Shown here piece after piece: positions 1 through 11,096 of a DNA stretch of 64,000 nt. Under the pieces are notes generated by a model that was not told the DNA's origin, did no database searches, and saw nothing but the letters and a program-made list of their open reading frames with translations. This DNA comes from Austropuccinia psidii. Taxonomy: Eukaryota; Basidiomycota; Pucciniomycetes; Pucciniales; Sphaerophragmiaceae. Positions within the stretch are counted from its first letter, which is position 1; every line of letters begins with the position of its first letter. The translations under genes and the position numbers were made by a program. The DNA lies in contig JALGQZ010000001.1 of NCBI GenBank assembly GCA_023105745.1, positions 47,305,662 through 47,369,661 on the forward strand, in the 5' to 3' direction.

Positions 1-965
1 CAAAATTCAGATGTAAATTTTGGGTCCCTGTCACTGATTATGATCTTAGGGACTCCACAGGTGGATATGATGTTATTCCAAAATAACAGAGCAGTGTCCA
101 TGGCTGTGTCCTCTTTATGGCATGGTAGACATCTCGGGCTCTTGCTGAACCTATCAACTATGATTAAGCAGGCATTGTAGTTTTCTTTGCCTCCTGGGAC
201 AAGTCCTGTGACCCAGTCCATGTTGATGGTTTCCCATGGGTGTTTGGGTTCTTCTATGTGCTGAAGCAACCCATATTTCTTCCCATGCTTTCTATTTGCC
301 TTTTGGCATCTTTCACAAGTGTTGATGTATTCACTCAACTCTTGCTCCCACTTGGGCCACCAAGCTGTGCTTGCTACCCTCTCTTTAGTCCTGTCTTCAC
401 TCATGTGTCCCATGTAGGGGCAGTCATGGCATTCCTGCAGGATTAAAGAGATGTGGTCTCTGTCTATCACTGTGAGTGCACTTGTGTGCTTTTCTCTGTG
501 GTAGAGCACGCCATCTATAAGAAAAAACTTATTGTCCTTATAGGCCCTCAACCAGGGTTCTTCCAGCTGGGTTTCCAGTTCTGGACTCCTGTAATTTTGT
601 TGAAGCAGTTGGAGTAGTATGCTACACTGTTTGTGTTTGGCATAAGACTTCTGTACTGCACTGAAGAATTCATTTTGCAGTTCTGAGGAACTTATTCCCA
701 GCATGGGAGTTTCTGTCCCTTCCATGTCAGTGCCTCCACTGTCAAGGGTACCACTTTCTGGTGCCCATTCAGATATTCTGAAGTTCTTCCTCCTATCTAT
801 TTCCATGAAATGGATAAGGATTTTTGCTGCAACTTCTGGGTCATAAGCTGGATTGCTTTTGACATTGTCCAGTGGCCATCTGCTGAGGCCATCTGCATTG
901 GTATGGGTTTTACCTTCTTTGTATATGATGGTCATGTTCTCTCTATACTCCTGGATGGCTATTTT
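1..965 (-). pseudogene. pol: Element A RNase H C-terminus and integrase (partial)
   Basis: Open on the minus strand from 965 to the edge, in the same frame as the upstream RT-RNase H, but separated from it by a TAG at 966-968 that replaces a conserved Trp (the family has [10 protein letters not shown] here). It covers the end of RNase H ([14 protein letters not shown]), a linker, the HHCC zinc-binding domain (HxxxxxxH-type, then [10 protein letters not shown]), and the catalytic core with the first Asp (NMDWVTGL). The second Asp ([10 protein letters not shown]) is the last thing seen at the window edge. The catalytic Glu and C-terminus lie outside. Integrase would insert the cDNA. This copy would need readthrough of the TAG. 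Confidence 0.88.
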
Positions 966-3128
966 CTATCTCAGCATATGTCTATTTGTAGTCTTCATGT
1001 TTAGTAAAGACTTCAAGGCTGTGCAGTCTGTGTAGACTTCAAAGACTGCACCCTCCAAATAATAATGGAGTTTTTCTAGAGCCCAGACTAGACATAGACA
1101 TTCAGTCTGGGTGGCCCCATACCTGGCTTCTGAATCTTTCAGCTTCCTTGAGATGTAGCAAATTACTCCTTCTCTTGGTTCACCATCCACAATTTGTCTT
1201 TGGTGAAGGGCTGCTCCTAGCACTTGACTGCATGCTGCATCTATATATAACTTGAATGGTATTTCAAAGTCAGGTAAGATGAGCACAGGTGCATTAGTGA
1301 GTTCATATTTGATTCTCTCATATGCATCCCTCCTTTCCTTGGTTATTTCAAAAACTACATCTTTTGAACATAACTTGTATAAACTACTAGTTATGTGTTC
1401 AAAATGTTTGATATGGTTTCTAGAGTAGCTAGCAAACCCAAGGAAAGATTGCATCTCTTTGATGCTCTTTGGTACTGGTTTTTGCAGTACTGCTGCTAAT
1501 GTATTCTGGTCAATTGCCAGACTAAGACCTGAGACTTTATGTCGTAGAGCCAGTAACTCTTGTTGGCCAAAATTGCACTTTTTAAGTGAAATTTTCAGAT
1601 TTATGGGTGTGCATTTACTTAGCACTCTGTCTATGTATTGCACATGGTCTTCCCATGTCTCTGAGTATATAATTATATCATCAATATATACTACCATCCA
1701 GCCTTCCAATATTTCATCTTGAAATATTGTGTCCATCATCCTTTGGAAGTGGGCTGGTGCATTCTTGATGCCAAATGGCATTCTGGTGTACTCATATATG
1801 CCCATATGGCATATTATTCTGAGTAATTTCATGGAGTTTGGTTTGACTCCATTGTGGTGGAAGCCTTTCATACAATCCATCTTCGTTATGTATTTGGCTT
1901 TGGCCAGCTTATCCAAGGCATGAGGTATCCTTGGTATAGGGTACCTGTCTGCTTTTGTGTAGTTATTCAGGGCTCTGAAGTCCCCACACAATCTAGACTT
2001 GCCATCATGCCAGGTGATGAGGACAGGAGTGATGATTTCCACTATTTCATTATGTCAAATCTTTCTGATAACATCCATGTCCAGGAGTTCATTGATATGT
2101 TTCTCAATTTCGTTCCTGGTTTCCAGGCTTGCTGGATAAGGAGGTCTCCTCAGCATAGGTGGATAAGGCCTTTCCACATCCAGATATAGTTCTATATCAT
2201 GGCCTTTGATCTTGCCTAATGGTTCTTCACCAATGGCAAATGCTGGTCTGTTCTTTCTCAGCATCTTCAGTAAACTTAGTTTTTGTTTACTGGTGAGGGT
2301 AGTGCTAAACTGTCCCTCTCTGAATTCCTTCAGAAGTTCTTCTAGTGGATCTTGAGAAGATATCTGGTATATGTCAAGTGAAAATTTCTTCTCATTGTTA
2401 GTACCAATGGTGATGTGCCTATTTTTACTGTTGTAAATGTCTATGCCATACATCCTCTGGTAATCTGTTCCCAGTAAAAATCCTTGGATGTGGGCATCAT
2501 TAAGCACTACAAACTCTGGGTTGAGTCTGATATTACCCTTCCTGTGGGGTATAATTATCTCTTTGATAATTATCCCAATGGAAGTCATCTTCCCTGATGC
2601 ACTTTTAAAGTTCTTTGCCTTAGTGGGCAAGAGCTGTTTTTCCCAATTTGGGAAGTGGGTATCCAGATAATTCGTGGCTACTATGGAGCAGTGTGCTCCA
2701 CTATCAATGATCAGTGGGTGCTGAGCATTGTCAATACAAACAGTCATTTTTGTGGCTGTCCCATGTATATATGCCATTCCTTTGGTTGGTGTAACCAGGA
2801 ATGTTTGTGCATCTTGTGTGTGTTTGCACAAGTTCTTGTTAGCAGTGTCCTGTGGCATTCCTGCTTCCAACTGTATGTCCTGGATTTCCAGTGGGGTTTC
2901 CTCTTGGTATTCCACTAGAAATTCCTCCCTTGGGTCTTGCTCATCCTCAGATGGTTCTCTGATGGCATCACCCATGGAGTCTGATTCAGAATCCTCTGTT
3001 GGAGGTTCTTCCTCAGGGACTTTCTCTATGGCATAGACTTTCTTCTTTGCCTTTGGACAGTTGTTGGCACAGTGGTCTGTTGAACCACAATTGTGGCAAT
3101 AATTCTTCTTCTTAGCCACTTCTGCCAC
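966..3128 (-). pseudogene. pol: Element A zinc knuckle, protease, reverse transcriptase, RNase H
   Basis: One frame from 3128 down to 966 with a single TGA at 2055-2057 (replacing a Gly codon in the family motif RKVGHNE). The first part (357 aa) has a CX2CX4HX4C knuckle (C11, C14, H19, C24), an acidic linker, and an aspartic protease active site D142-S-G in hydrophobic context (PLIIDSGAHCS). The second part (358 aa) has the RT palm with [15 protein letters not shown] and the intact catalytic YIDD, followed by RNase H ([17 protein letters not shown]). This frame is shifted relative to the capsid-coding gag frame that ends at 3026. The shift is either programmed or a decay frameshift near 3128. 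Confidence 0.9.
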
Positions 3129-4975
3129 TCTTTCTCTGGCTTTGTCTTTGACTCTACCCTGAAAGGTTGTTTCTCTTTGAAACTACTGCTCTTATATGGG
3201 GTGAATTTCCCTATATTTGTCCTCTTCCTTATGTCTTGTAAGGTGTTGGCAATGTCATCTAGAGTGCAATTTTTGTTGCATCTGCATTTTACTGCATGCT
3301 CTAGTTCTCCTGGCAGTTGTGTCAGAAGTTTGTGATTCCTCATTTGGATGTTCATCTGAGGATCAATGGCTTTAAGTCTTTTAGACTGTCTAAGACACCA
3401 CTCATATGGATCTTTGTCCACAGAGTATTTGTCATTCTCAAATGACATGGTCTTTTGCCATATCCAAGTTCCATTACTGTACTTTTGGATGATTTGACTC
3501 TTCCACCATGGCCAGTTTCTTCTGCCATGGATTTCTTTCATTTCTGTGTACTATATACTTGCATGTCCTTTAAATGCAGTATTCAATCTAGCAGTAATCC
3601 AGTAGTCTGGTATGCTTGGTACATCAATGAAGAGTCCATCAATATAATCTATGAGTTCCATATGATCATATTCTCCTGATCCAGAGAATTTGGGCCAGTT
3701 TGAGGCCTCAGGAAGCTGTTTCAAGGCTTCCTTCTCTGAATAACACATGCCATCTCCATCCTGGTACTGTGATGGAGATCTTGCCTTATTCAACAACATG
3801 GCATCTGGTTTGATGTCATCTGGTTGGTATGGATTCTCCATAGCATGGCCTTGTGGTTGGGGCTTCAAGCTATGATAGGCATTAAACAATTTGTTAATGT
3901 CTTGATCCAGACACTCCCTGTCCCTTGTGCTGTGGTGTTGTTCTTCAAAGACTATATTCAGTCTTTTGTTGATTTCTTCAGAGGCTTTGCTCAGTTGAGC
4001 ATATCCTTCTTGAAGATTCTTAACTATTTGTTCCAAGGAGGCTTATTTTTGTCTCATCCTCTCTTGGCTAGCTTTAATTTCTGCAAATTGCTTTGCAGAT
4101 TGTTCAGCATATTGGGACACTTGTAACCACAGTGTATGACTGTTGATGTTACTCTCAGATGTGACAATGTTATTTTCAGTCTGAGTGGGGGTAATGTTTC
4201 TTTTACTAGGACTACTGATTCTAGAGTGGTTTACAACTACTTCTGGTTCTTGTGTACTTCTTTTACCAAATCTAACAGCTTCTGGATCATGGGGTCTGAC
4301 TCTTTCCTCCTCTGGTTGAAGGAGGCTTTGTTCTTGCCCTTGTTTCCCTGTCTTCTCCTGGAAACTTCCTGGAATTGTGAAGAATGGTGACTCTTGGCCA
4401 CCCATCTGCTGGTTTCTGAATGGTGTGAAGCCACTGGAGAGCTGATTTGGCCTGCTCCTTGTGAACCTGAAGGAATCTGAGTAGTCCCTGTCTGGGTTAA
4501 CTGTTCTTCTATAGCTAGGATAGTGGCTTGATTCTCCCTTATCCTCTGTTCCCTTGCCTCCAGGAGTCTGTGCTGCCTGGTAGGATTCCAACCCTTGGTG
4601 ATTACCATAAGGTCTTTGAAGTCTATCTCTTTGAGACAGATCTTCTGGCAACTTGATCCCAGTTCTGCCCAGTGAGTTGCTAGGTTGAACCTCTTGTTGT
4701 CCATGCTCCATTGAAATAAATCTTTGAGGAGTTGGTGGATCTGAAGAACTTGATCCATATCTTTCCAGTCCTCTGGTTTGAGGTTTCTGTTGAATTGGAG
4801 TGTGAATGGCAAGGTTGATGTTATCTCCCTCATTGTTTTGCCATCCACCACTGTGTTCAAGGTGTCTTCTTTCGGGCCTTCTGGTTCTGGACAATCCTTC
4901 TCTGTCCTCTGGCTGGTTCCTTTGGAAGCCAAGGTCTCTGAGGTATGCAGGGGACATATCAGTGTTTGCAAGCAT
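3026..4975 (-). pseudogene. gag: Element A gag (N-terminal region and capsid)
   Basis: From ATG 4975 one frame runs through three open segments (4975-4043, 4036-3551, 3541-3026), broken by a TAA at 4043-4045 and a TAG at 3551-3553. The first 310 aa are rich in Ser, Gln, Pro and Arg. The region after the first stop is predicted coiled coil (heptad-like Leu/Ile pattern, LEQIVKNLQEGYAQL). The capsid-like part holds WPKFSGSGEYDHMELI, WPWWKSQIIQKY and the LPGELEHAVKCRC block shared with B, C and D. The first 735 bp overlap, in the +1 frame, the reading frame described at 4237-5305. The ATG at 4975 lies inside the predicted second intron of that transcript. Confidence 0.75.
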
Positions 4976-5305
4976 TCAAAAACTTTATGTTCTTAGGGTA
5001 TTTACCTTTGACTGTGCCTTGTACAAATTTGTTATCTGCTGATTTGGGCAGTTTGCCTTTGGAGGTTACAACTAAGTTAATAATTGTAATCTTCCCTGTA
5101 CAAGTGGTTAAGGTGGGTTTACCTTGTATTTAAGCAGAGTTTCGTGGTTTTCCACTCCTCTGAGTGGCTATTGGTGTCCACATTTTTGCTGTAATGAGGC
5201 CTTCACTAAGTCTTTTTCCCTTGCCCTTGCTACCCTCTGGTTCTGAGGGTGTCACTGGTATGTTGGCCTGTGACTGGGTCTCAAGTGGTATGAAATTTTC
5301 TTCCA
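4237..5305 (-). CDS. Element A overprinted accessory ORF, spliced (three coding exons)
   Basis: Predicted exons on the minus strand are 5305-5123, 5071-5006 and 4937-4237, with introns 5122-5072 (51 nt, GTAAAC...ATTAACTTAG) and 5005-4938 (68 nt, GTAAAT...CTCAG). Exon 1 begins with TG right after an acceptor (TTTGATTCAG). The leader donor (CAA|GTAAGT, cut after 5857) supplies the A of ATG. All junctions are phase 1, so the frame is kept: 951 nt, 317 codons. One TAA just before the first donor breaks it. The last exon is open for 233 codons in the +1 frame over gag and holds a GWNP motif and a basic C-terminus, as in C. The second intron contains the gag ATG. Function unknown; no splicing data. 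Confidence 0.5.
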
Positions 5306-5882
5306 CTGAATCAAACAGGAAAAAGAGGACTTATGTCAGTTAAGACTTCTTAAAAGGCTGGTTTTGCATGTCTAAGAATGGCCTCTGGGCTTGTATATTA
5401 TTACAATATGCCCTTGTATTATGACAATGTAATTGAATTAACAATTCCACGTCAAAAAATACAGCTTACTGATATGTGGTATACTGTTTGTATACCAATA
5501 TCTCACAGAATACTTGTATTTAGCAAGTATAATCTGTCAAAGATGGTGTATTACAGGGTAATTGAGTTAACAATGTACCCAAACACGCCTCAACTGTTGG
5601 TTTATCAGTATGAGCTGTCTCAATTCAATTAAGAATCAGGACTGTATTAGTGGCTTAAAGTGTTTTTATATACAAAACACGCCAAAAATACTGGTCTTGT
5701 GGTTATTAGGCACTTGACAAAATACTCTTTAAAATATGAGTATAATAAGAATTAAAAGAAATATATATATATAATATATATTTAAAAAGGAAAAAATGAC
5801 GCCTAAAAAAAGATAAAACAGGTGTCAATAAATGATAAAAAGAGAAAAAAACTTACTTGTAAAGGTCCAAAATAAGTTAAAA

Positions 5883-5900
5883 ACACGGCCAGGCCCCCAA
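5883..5900 (-). other. Primer-binding site of element A
   Basis: On the minus strand this reads TGGGGGCCTGGCCGTGTT, three bases inside the 5' LTR end. The first 16 bases equal those of C and D. The reverse complement ends in CCA and fits a tRNA 3' end with discriminator C, as in eukaryotic tRNA-Pro. Confidence 0.75.
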
Positions 5901-5903
5901 AAT

Positions 5904-7340
5904 GTCAGGCTGAGTCTATATTGAAGTGGTAATAAGAGTATTTACAACTAGAATTATGACTGTGACACGTAGAAAATTAATTTAAAATAAGAGTATTGGG
6001 TTGTAAAAGATGATTTATAATATAATTATAGGGTTCTACTATTGAATAATAGTGGTGGTGAGCGCTATTGAGAACCCAGGGTGCAATCTTACCAGTTGGG
6101 TTACTATAATAAGAGTTACAATAATTAAATATATAATTATACCTGTTTATTACCCAATAGTAAAACTGTTTTTGACAGTTTACTACGTAGGGTATTCAAG
6201 AGCAGGATGAGGAGACGATTCTGGCTGTGAAAAGCCTCCTTTTTATCCTGAAATGGGGTGGAAAGGGTGCTAGACCTTTCCACGTAGAGGAAGTGAAGAT
6301 TTTTCACTCTCTAGGACTTACTTGTGGTTTGCAAACAGCCTGTATGCCCTGTATTGGGCTCAGATGTGGTTTTGAAACCACATCTGGGTGGTTTTCACCA
6401 ATACAGGGTGAAAATTTTCATTTGGGGACCTCAAAGCCTGATTCTGACATGTATGACGCGTAGAATGCTGTACAGAAACTGTATGGGACCCCAGTATTGA
6501 CTGACATATGAGGTATTGAAGTAAAAACATGCTTCTTTGTATATTTGACACCTCATATTCATAGCTATGGGATATTATCCCATGGTAAAGCTGTATATGA
6601 CAGCAGGTGGGAGTTTGACCTTAAAACAGCCATACCTTTGTCAATTCTTGAGATATCAACCTCAAAATTGGTTTGGTGTGTAGCCCTGTATGTGCTCTAC
6701 ACAATGGTACCTCACTTGATATGGGTATCATTTAATATGGCAAAGTTATCCCATGTACAAGATCTTTGTACATTTGTGTCTTTTAGGCAACAAGCTGTAT
6801 TGAGCTTGTTTGCCCCATACCTTTTGTTCTAGTTGAGCTATGGGGAAATGGATGGCACCATCAGATAGCCCTGATTGTGCTCTTTCCAAAAATACCCTGC
6901 TTCAGGTATCCCACACTAAAACTGTAGAGGTTAGATGAGAGGTGAATGTTTTGTTCACCCTTGTTTGGCCTGAAATTGACCATAACTCCAGTAATATTGG
7001 TGTTAGCTCAGTTTGGCTGGTACCATTGGATATCCCTGGCTTAGAGCTTCATTTTGAATACCCATTTGATGGGGTTAATCCTCTACTTCTAGATTTTATA
7101 TGAGAGGTGAAAATTAAGGTTTATGCTCAGCACTAACTTTGAGCAGGAATAACTTTGTTATTTCTTGTCCTATGGTGATGGGACTTGTATTTTCAAAAAG
7201 AGGTGAGTTTCCTCTTTCTTTTGATACCTTTTGAGCCGATTTGGCTCAGCTCCATGTATTGGTGGTATCTTGGCTATGCCATTGGTTTATGGTGTTTTGG
7301 CTGTCATGCTTGTGCTCTGGTTTTGAGTCACAGGCTGACA
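5904..7340 (-). repeat. 5' LTR of element A (1437 bp)
   Basis: Bounded by TGTCAGCCTG (minus-strand start, at 7340) and CAGCCTGACA (end, at 5904), with the primer-binding site immediately after. The right edge falls exactly where the B1 RNase H sequence stops being recognisable. The second LTR of A is outside the window. It holds no gene; short open frames here are not coding. Confidence 0.8.
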
Positions 7341-8727
7341 TGAGACCATCTGTATTTTTATGAATATTACCAGATGCATGAACAATGATCATATTTCCTC
7401 TATATTCTTGGATGGCACTTTTCCATCTCAGCAGATGTCTATTTGGAGTTTTCATATTTAATAGAGATTTTACAGCATTACAGTCTGTAATCACATCAAA
7501 TACTGGGCAATCCAAGTAATAGTGTAGTTTTTCTAAAGCCCACACTAAGCAGAAGCATTCCATTTGGCTTGCTCCATATTTTGCCTCTATTGGCTTTATC
7601 TGTCTTGAAATAAAACAAATTGGTCCTTCCGCTGGTTTATCATTGATGATTTGTGTCTGGTGTAGTGCAGGACCTACTCCTTCTCCACAAGCTTCAATTT
7701 TGAGCTTAAAGGGTAGTTTCCAATCTCGCATTAGAAGAAATGGGGAATTTTCTAAGGAATTTTTGAATTCTTCATATGCTTTGAATCTTTATTGATTCAT
7801 TTCATAGACTGTTTGTTGGTCACATAGTTTATACAAGGATTTGGCAATTTTTTCAAAGTCCTTTTTGTGCTGTCTATAGTAACCACCAAATCTTAGAAAT
7901 GATTGCATTTCTTTTTTGGCTTGAGGCATTGGCTTAGATAGTACTGCTGCTACTTTATTCTTTTCTATGCCTAGACTATATCCAGATACGAAATGTCCTA
8001 GTGCTTTTAGTTCACTATATGCAAAATAACACTTTTTCAACTAAGTTTTCATATTCACTTGCACTATTTTTTGTAGTACCCTTTCTAGTCTTGTGAGGTG
8101 ATTTTCCTAAGTTTCTGAGCAAACTATGATATCATAAATATAGATAATTAACCATCCTTCTGATAATTCTTCAGGAAATATGGTAGTCATCATTCTTTCA
8201 TAATAGGAAGGTGCATTCTTTATACCAAATGGCATTCTTAGGTATTCAAAAATTCCACAGTGGACTATTATCCTCAGTAGTTTTTTGGCATTGTCTGTTA
8301 AGACATTTTGATGAAAACCCTTTAGAGCATCCATGGCTGTGATGAACTTATCTTGTGACAATTGTGTCAATGTCTCATGGATTCTGGGTATTGGATATCT
8401 GTCAGGGATGGTATAGGTGTTCTGGGCTCTGAAGTCCCCTACCATTCTTGATTTTCCATTATGCCAAGTTATAATGACAGGTGTAGTTACTTCTACCTCT
8501 TCATTATGTACTACTTTCCTTAATACTCTAAGGTCCATTAATTTGTTAATGTGTACCTCCAAGGCTTCTCTAGCCCTTGGACTAGCTGGGTAAGCAGGTC
8601 TCCTTAGTAAGGGAGGGTAAGGCTTTTCCACAATAAGAATTATATCTATCTCATGCCCAATTATGGAGCCTAGTGGCTCTTTGTCAGTTGCAAAGTCATT
8701 TTTATACCCAAATAAGAGTTCAATCAA
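7341..8727 (-). pseudogene. pol: B1 reverse transcriptase and partial RNase H, catalytic motif lost
   Basis: One frame (8727-8107, 8040-7789, 7731-7341) broken by in-frame stops near 8104 and 7789. The segments carry [16 protein letters not shown], a dNTP-binding block ([15 protein letters not shown]) and [16 protein letters not shown]. The catalytic tetrad, YIDD in B2 and C, reads YIYD here (one GAT to TAT change, near 8133), so the polymerase would be inactive even without the stops. RNase H is recognisable ([16 protein letters not shown]) and ends at DGL, where the LTR of element A begins. The residues after that point in the open frame belong to the LTR. Confidence 0.88.
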
Positions 8728-9018
8728 TTTTTATTTCATTTTTTCTGTTAATTAATGATTAAATTCTGTGTCTTTTAGTTGTTCAGTCATGACAAAATCC
8801 ATTTATAGGCTTTTTTCTCCATTTTTGACAACTGTTATTTGTCTTTTATTACCAAGAAAGCCAAATGTTTGTCTTTTATTGTCACCTATGGTAAAATATC
8901 TATCTTTTTGGTTAGAGATATCTATTCCATAAATTGACAATTAGTCATTTCCAAGTATAAAATGATTACTAGTACAGTTTTCCATTACCACAAACTCTAC
9001 TTTAATTCTGAAAAATTG

Positions 9019-11096
9019 TTAAGGGTGAAGAAAAATGAGTTTTAAGTCAATTATTCCAAGGGGCTTCATGCTCTCACTTGAACTACTAAATTTGACACCT
9101 TTTATTGGTATAGGTTTTTCTCGCCAATCTGGAACAATTTTTTTTAAATAGCTTTTACCCACACGGGTGCAATATGCTCCTGTATCCAAGTTCAATTTTT
9201 CCTCTTGGTTATTAACAATGACAATACTTATACTTGATGCTCCAGCTGTATATCCCATTCCTTTTTCAGGTTTGGTTCTATACAGTTTAGCATCTTGTAC
9301 ATTTATCAGGTTTGTGTCAGATGTTGAAACTTGTGGTAAGCTTGAGTTAACATCTAGTACTTCATAAATTATATCAATATTATCCATTTGTGCATTAATT
9401 ATATTCATTTCATCACTTTCAGAAGTTTCTGACTCTTCTGTTTCCTTTATAGAGTCAGATTCCTCTTCTTTGTCATTGTGGTTTTCTGTTTCCACAATTT
9501 CATTGATTTTTGCTTTTTTAAGGCAATTATTGGCCAGGTGTCCAATACCACCACATTTATGGCATTCCCTTTTCTGATTATTTTTGGATGTATTGGGCTT
9601 TAAAGCTTCTTTTGATTTATCTTTTTTGATAAATGGCTTATTTGGACTTTTGATGTCCAATTTTTTCCAAGTTCTTCCAATTTTGTCCTTGTCACTATGT
9701 CTTCTAGTGAATTGATATACTCTTCTGTGGAGCATGGTTCTATACACCTGCTTCTCAGGAAATGGTCCAATTCACCTCCACATTTCTTAAGTATTTTCAT
9801 GTGTACCATTTTTTGTGACATTTCTGGGTACAGTGCATTTAATATTTCAATTGTTTTAAGAAACAGTCAAAGGTTTATCTTTGTCTGGGACAAAGAAGGA
9901 TTTTTCAAATGCATTTTCTATTTTCTACCTCCAGGCATCATTAGCCCACTTGGCGATTATTTCTTGTTTCCACCAAGACCAGGTATTCTTGCCATTTGTT
10001 TGTCTGATGCCATAATACCATCTTTTTTCAGATTTCTCAAACAATGAGTGTAATCCTGCAGTGATAAATTCATCTGGTATGGAATGATCTTCTTGTAGAA
10101 TGTCAATTGTCTCAATAAATGACATATGGTCACATTCACCTTCTCCTGTGAATGATGGCCATTCTTTCAATTTAGGTGCTTCCTTCATTAAGACTTGTTA
10201 ATTGTCTTGGTGACTCAGCTCTGTTATGAATGTATTTGTTAATTCCTCTTTTGGTTTAACATGGCTTCCTATGTGAGAAAATGGAGTTGATAATTTTGGC
10301 ATATTTGAGTTAGCCTCAGTAATTTTATCCATTCTTTCAGTGATAAACCTTATTTAAATTTGAATGTCATCTTTCAGATGCATTCTTGCTACATCACTTT
10401 TTTCCACATGGTCCAAAAGTAATTTTGTGTGTGATGAAGTTTTTTCTTCAAATTTTTCTACAGGAATACTTAGTTTGTTCGATTTTTCTGTAAGATTATC
10501 AATACTTACATCATAATTGATTGTCAAAGTTTTATCTTTCATATCTTTGATGTATTTATACAATTCTTGTTATCCTTGTATCAATTTTTGAGTAATATCA
10601 ATTAAAACCTTTGGTTTGGTGTTTTCAACAATAAATTTAATGTTATCAATTTCTTTTTTATTTTGTACAACAATTTTTGTCAAAGATGATAAGCTATTAC
10701 TTATTTCTTGTAAAGATAATAAACTATTTTTAATGTCTTTAAGAGGTAAAATACTGTCTTTAAGCCCTGTTAAAGTATTTACAACATCAGGAGATTAGGT
10801 TATTTCTTTGAGAAATGGGGTTGTCTCATTCTTTGCTCCTCCTTGTCTTTTAATTGCATCAAAGCTCTGGCCATGTTGAAGACATTGTCCATGGCATCTT
10901 TTTGGATTTTTGGAATCCTGTAGCTTGGGGAATATGCTTTCCTCCAATTCTTTTTCTTGTTCTTCTTCCCTTCTTGGGGAGGTTGGTTGACTTGAGGCTT
11001 GCTGGTAGAAGCTACTGGGGCTTCTTCCTTGCTTTCCTCCCTCCTTTTGGAGTGGTACTCCTTGATCTTTTTGATTTGAGGCTTGGATGACAGTGG
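9019..11096 (-). pseudogene. gag: B1 gag (coil, capsid), zinc knuckle and protease
   Basis: A degraded gag-protease region. 10563-10354 keeps part of the coiled-coil segment, 10188-9925 the capsid block (EWPSFTGEGECDHMSF, NGKNTWSWWKQEI), 9821-9600 the C-terminal capsid, and 9747-9019 a zinc knuckle (CHKCGGIGHLANNC, CX2CX4HX4C), an acidic linker and a protease site LNLDTGAYC. Frames change between segments, so several indels are present. The stretch 10800-11096 corresponds to the basic C-terminal part of the accessory ORF and is no longer open. The solo LTR at 11102 splits this from the gag start at 13174. Confidence 0.82.

Larger units (their letters stand above)
1..7340 (-). mobile_element. 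Ty3/Gypsy element A, 3' end outside window
   Basis: Read on the minus strand from right to left: 5' LTR (5904-7340), primer-binding site (5883-5900), leader with mini-exons, gag, zinc knuckle, protease, reverse transcriptase, RNase H and integrase, which is cut by the window edge. The pol order PR-RT-RH-IN defines Ty3/Gypsy. The LTR ends (TGTCAG...CTGACA) differ from those of B, C and D. The right LTR edge lies inside the RNase H reading frame of B1, so A inserted into B1. The predicted 5-bp target duplication is TGAGA at 7341-7345, with its partner outside the window. At least three nonsense codons and one frameshift make this copy inactive. Confidence 0.9.
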
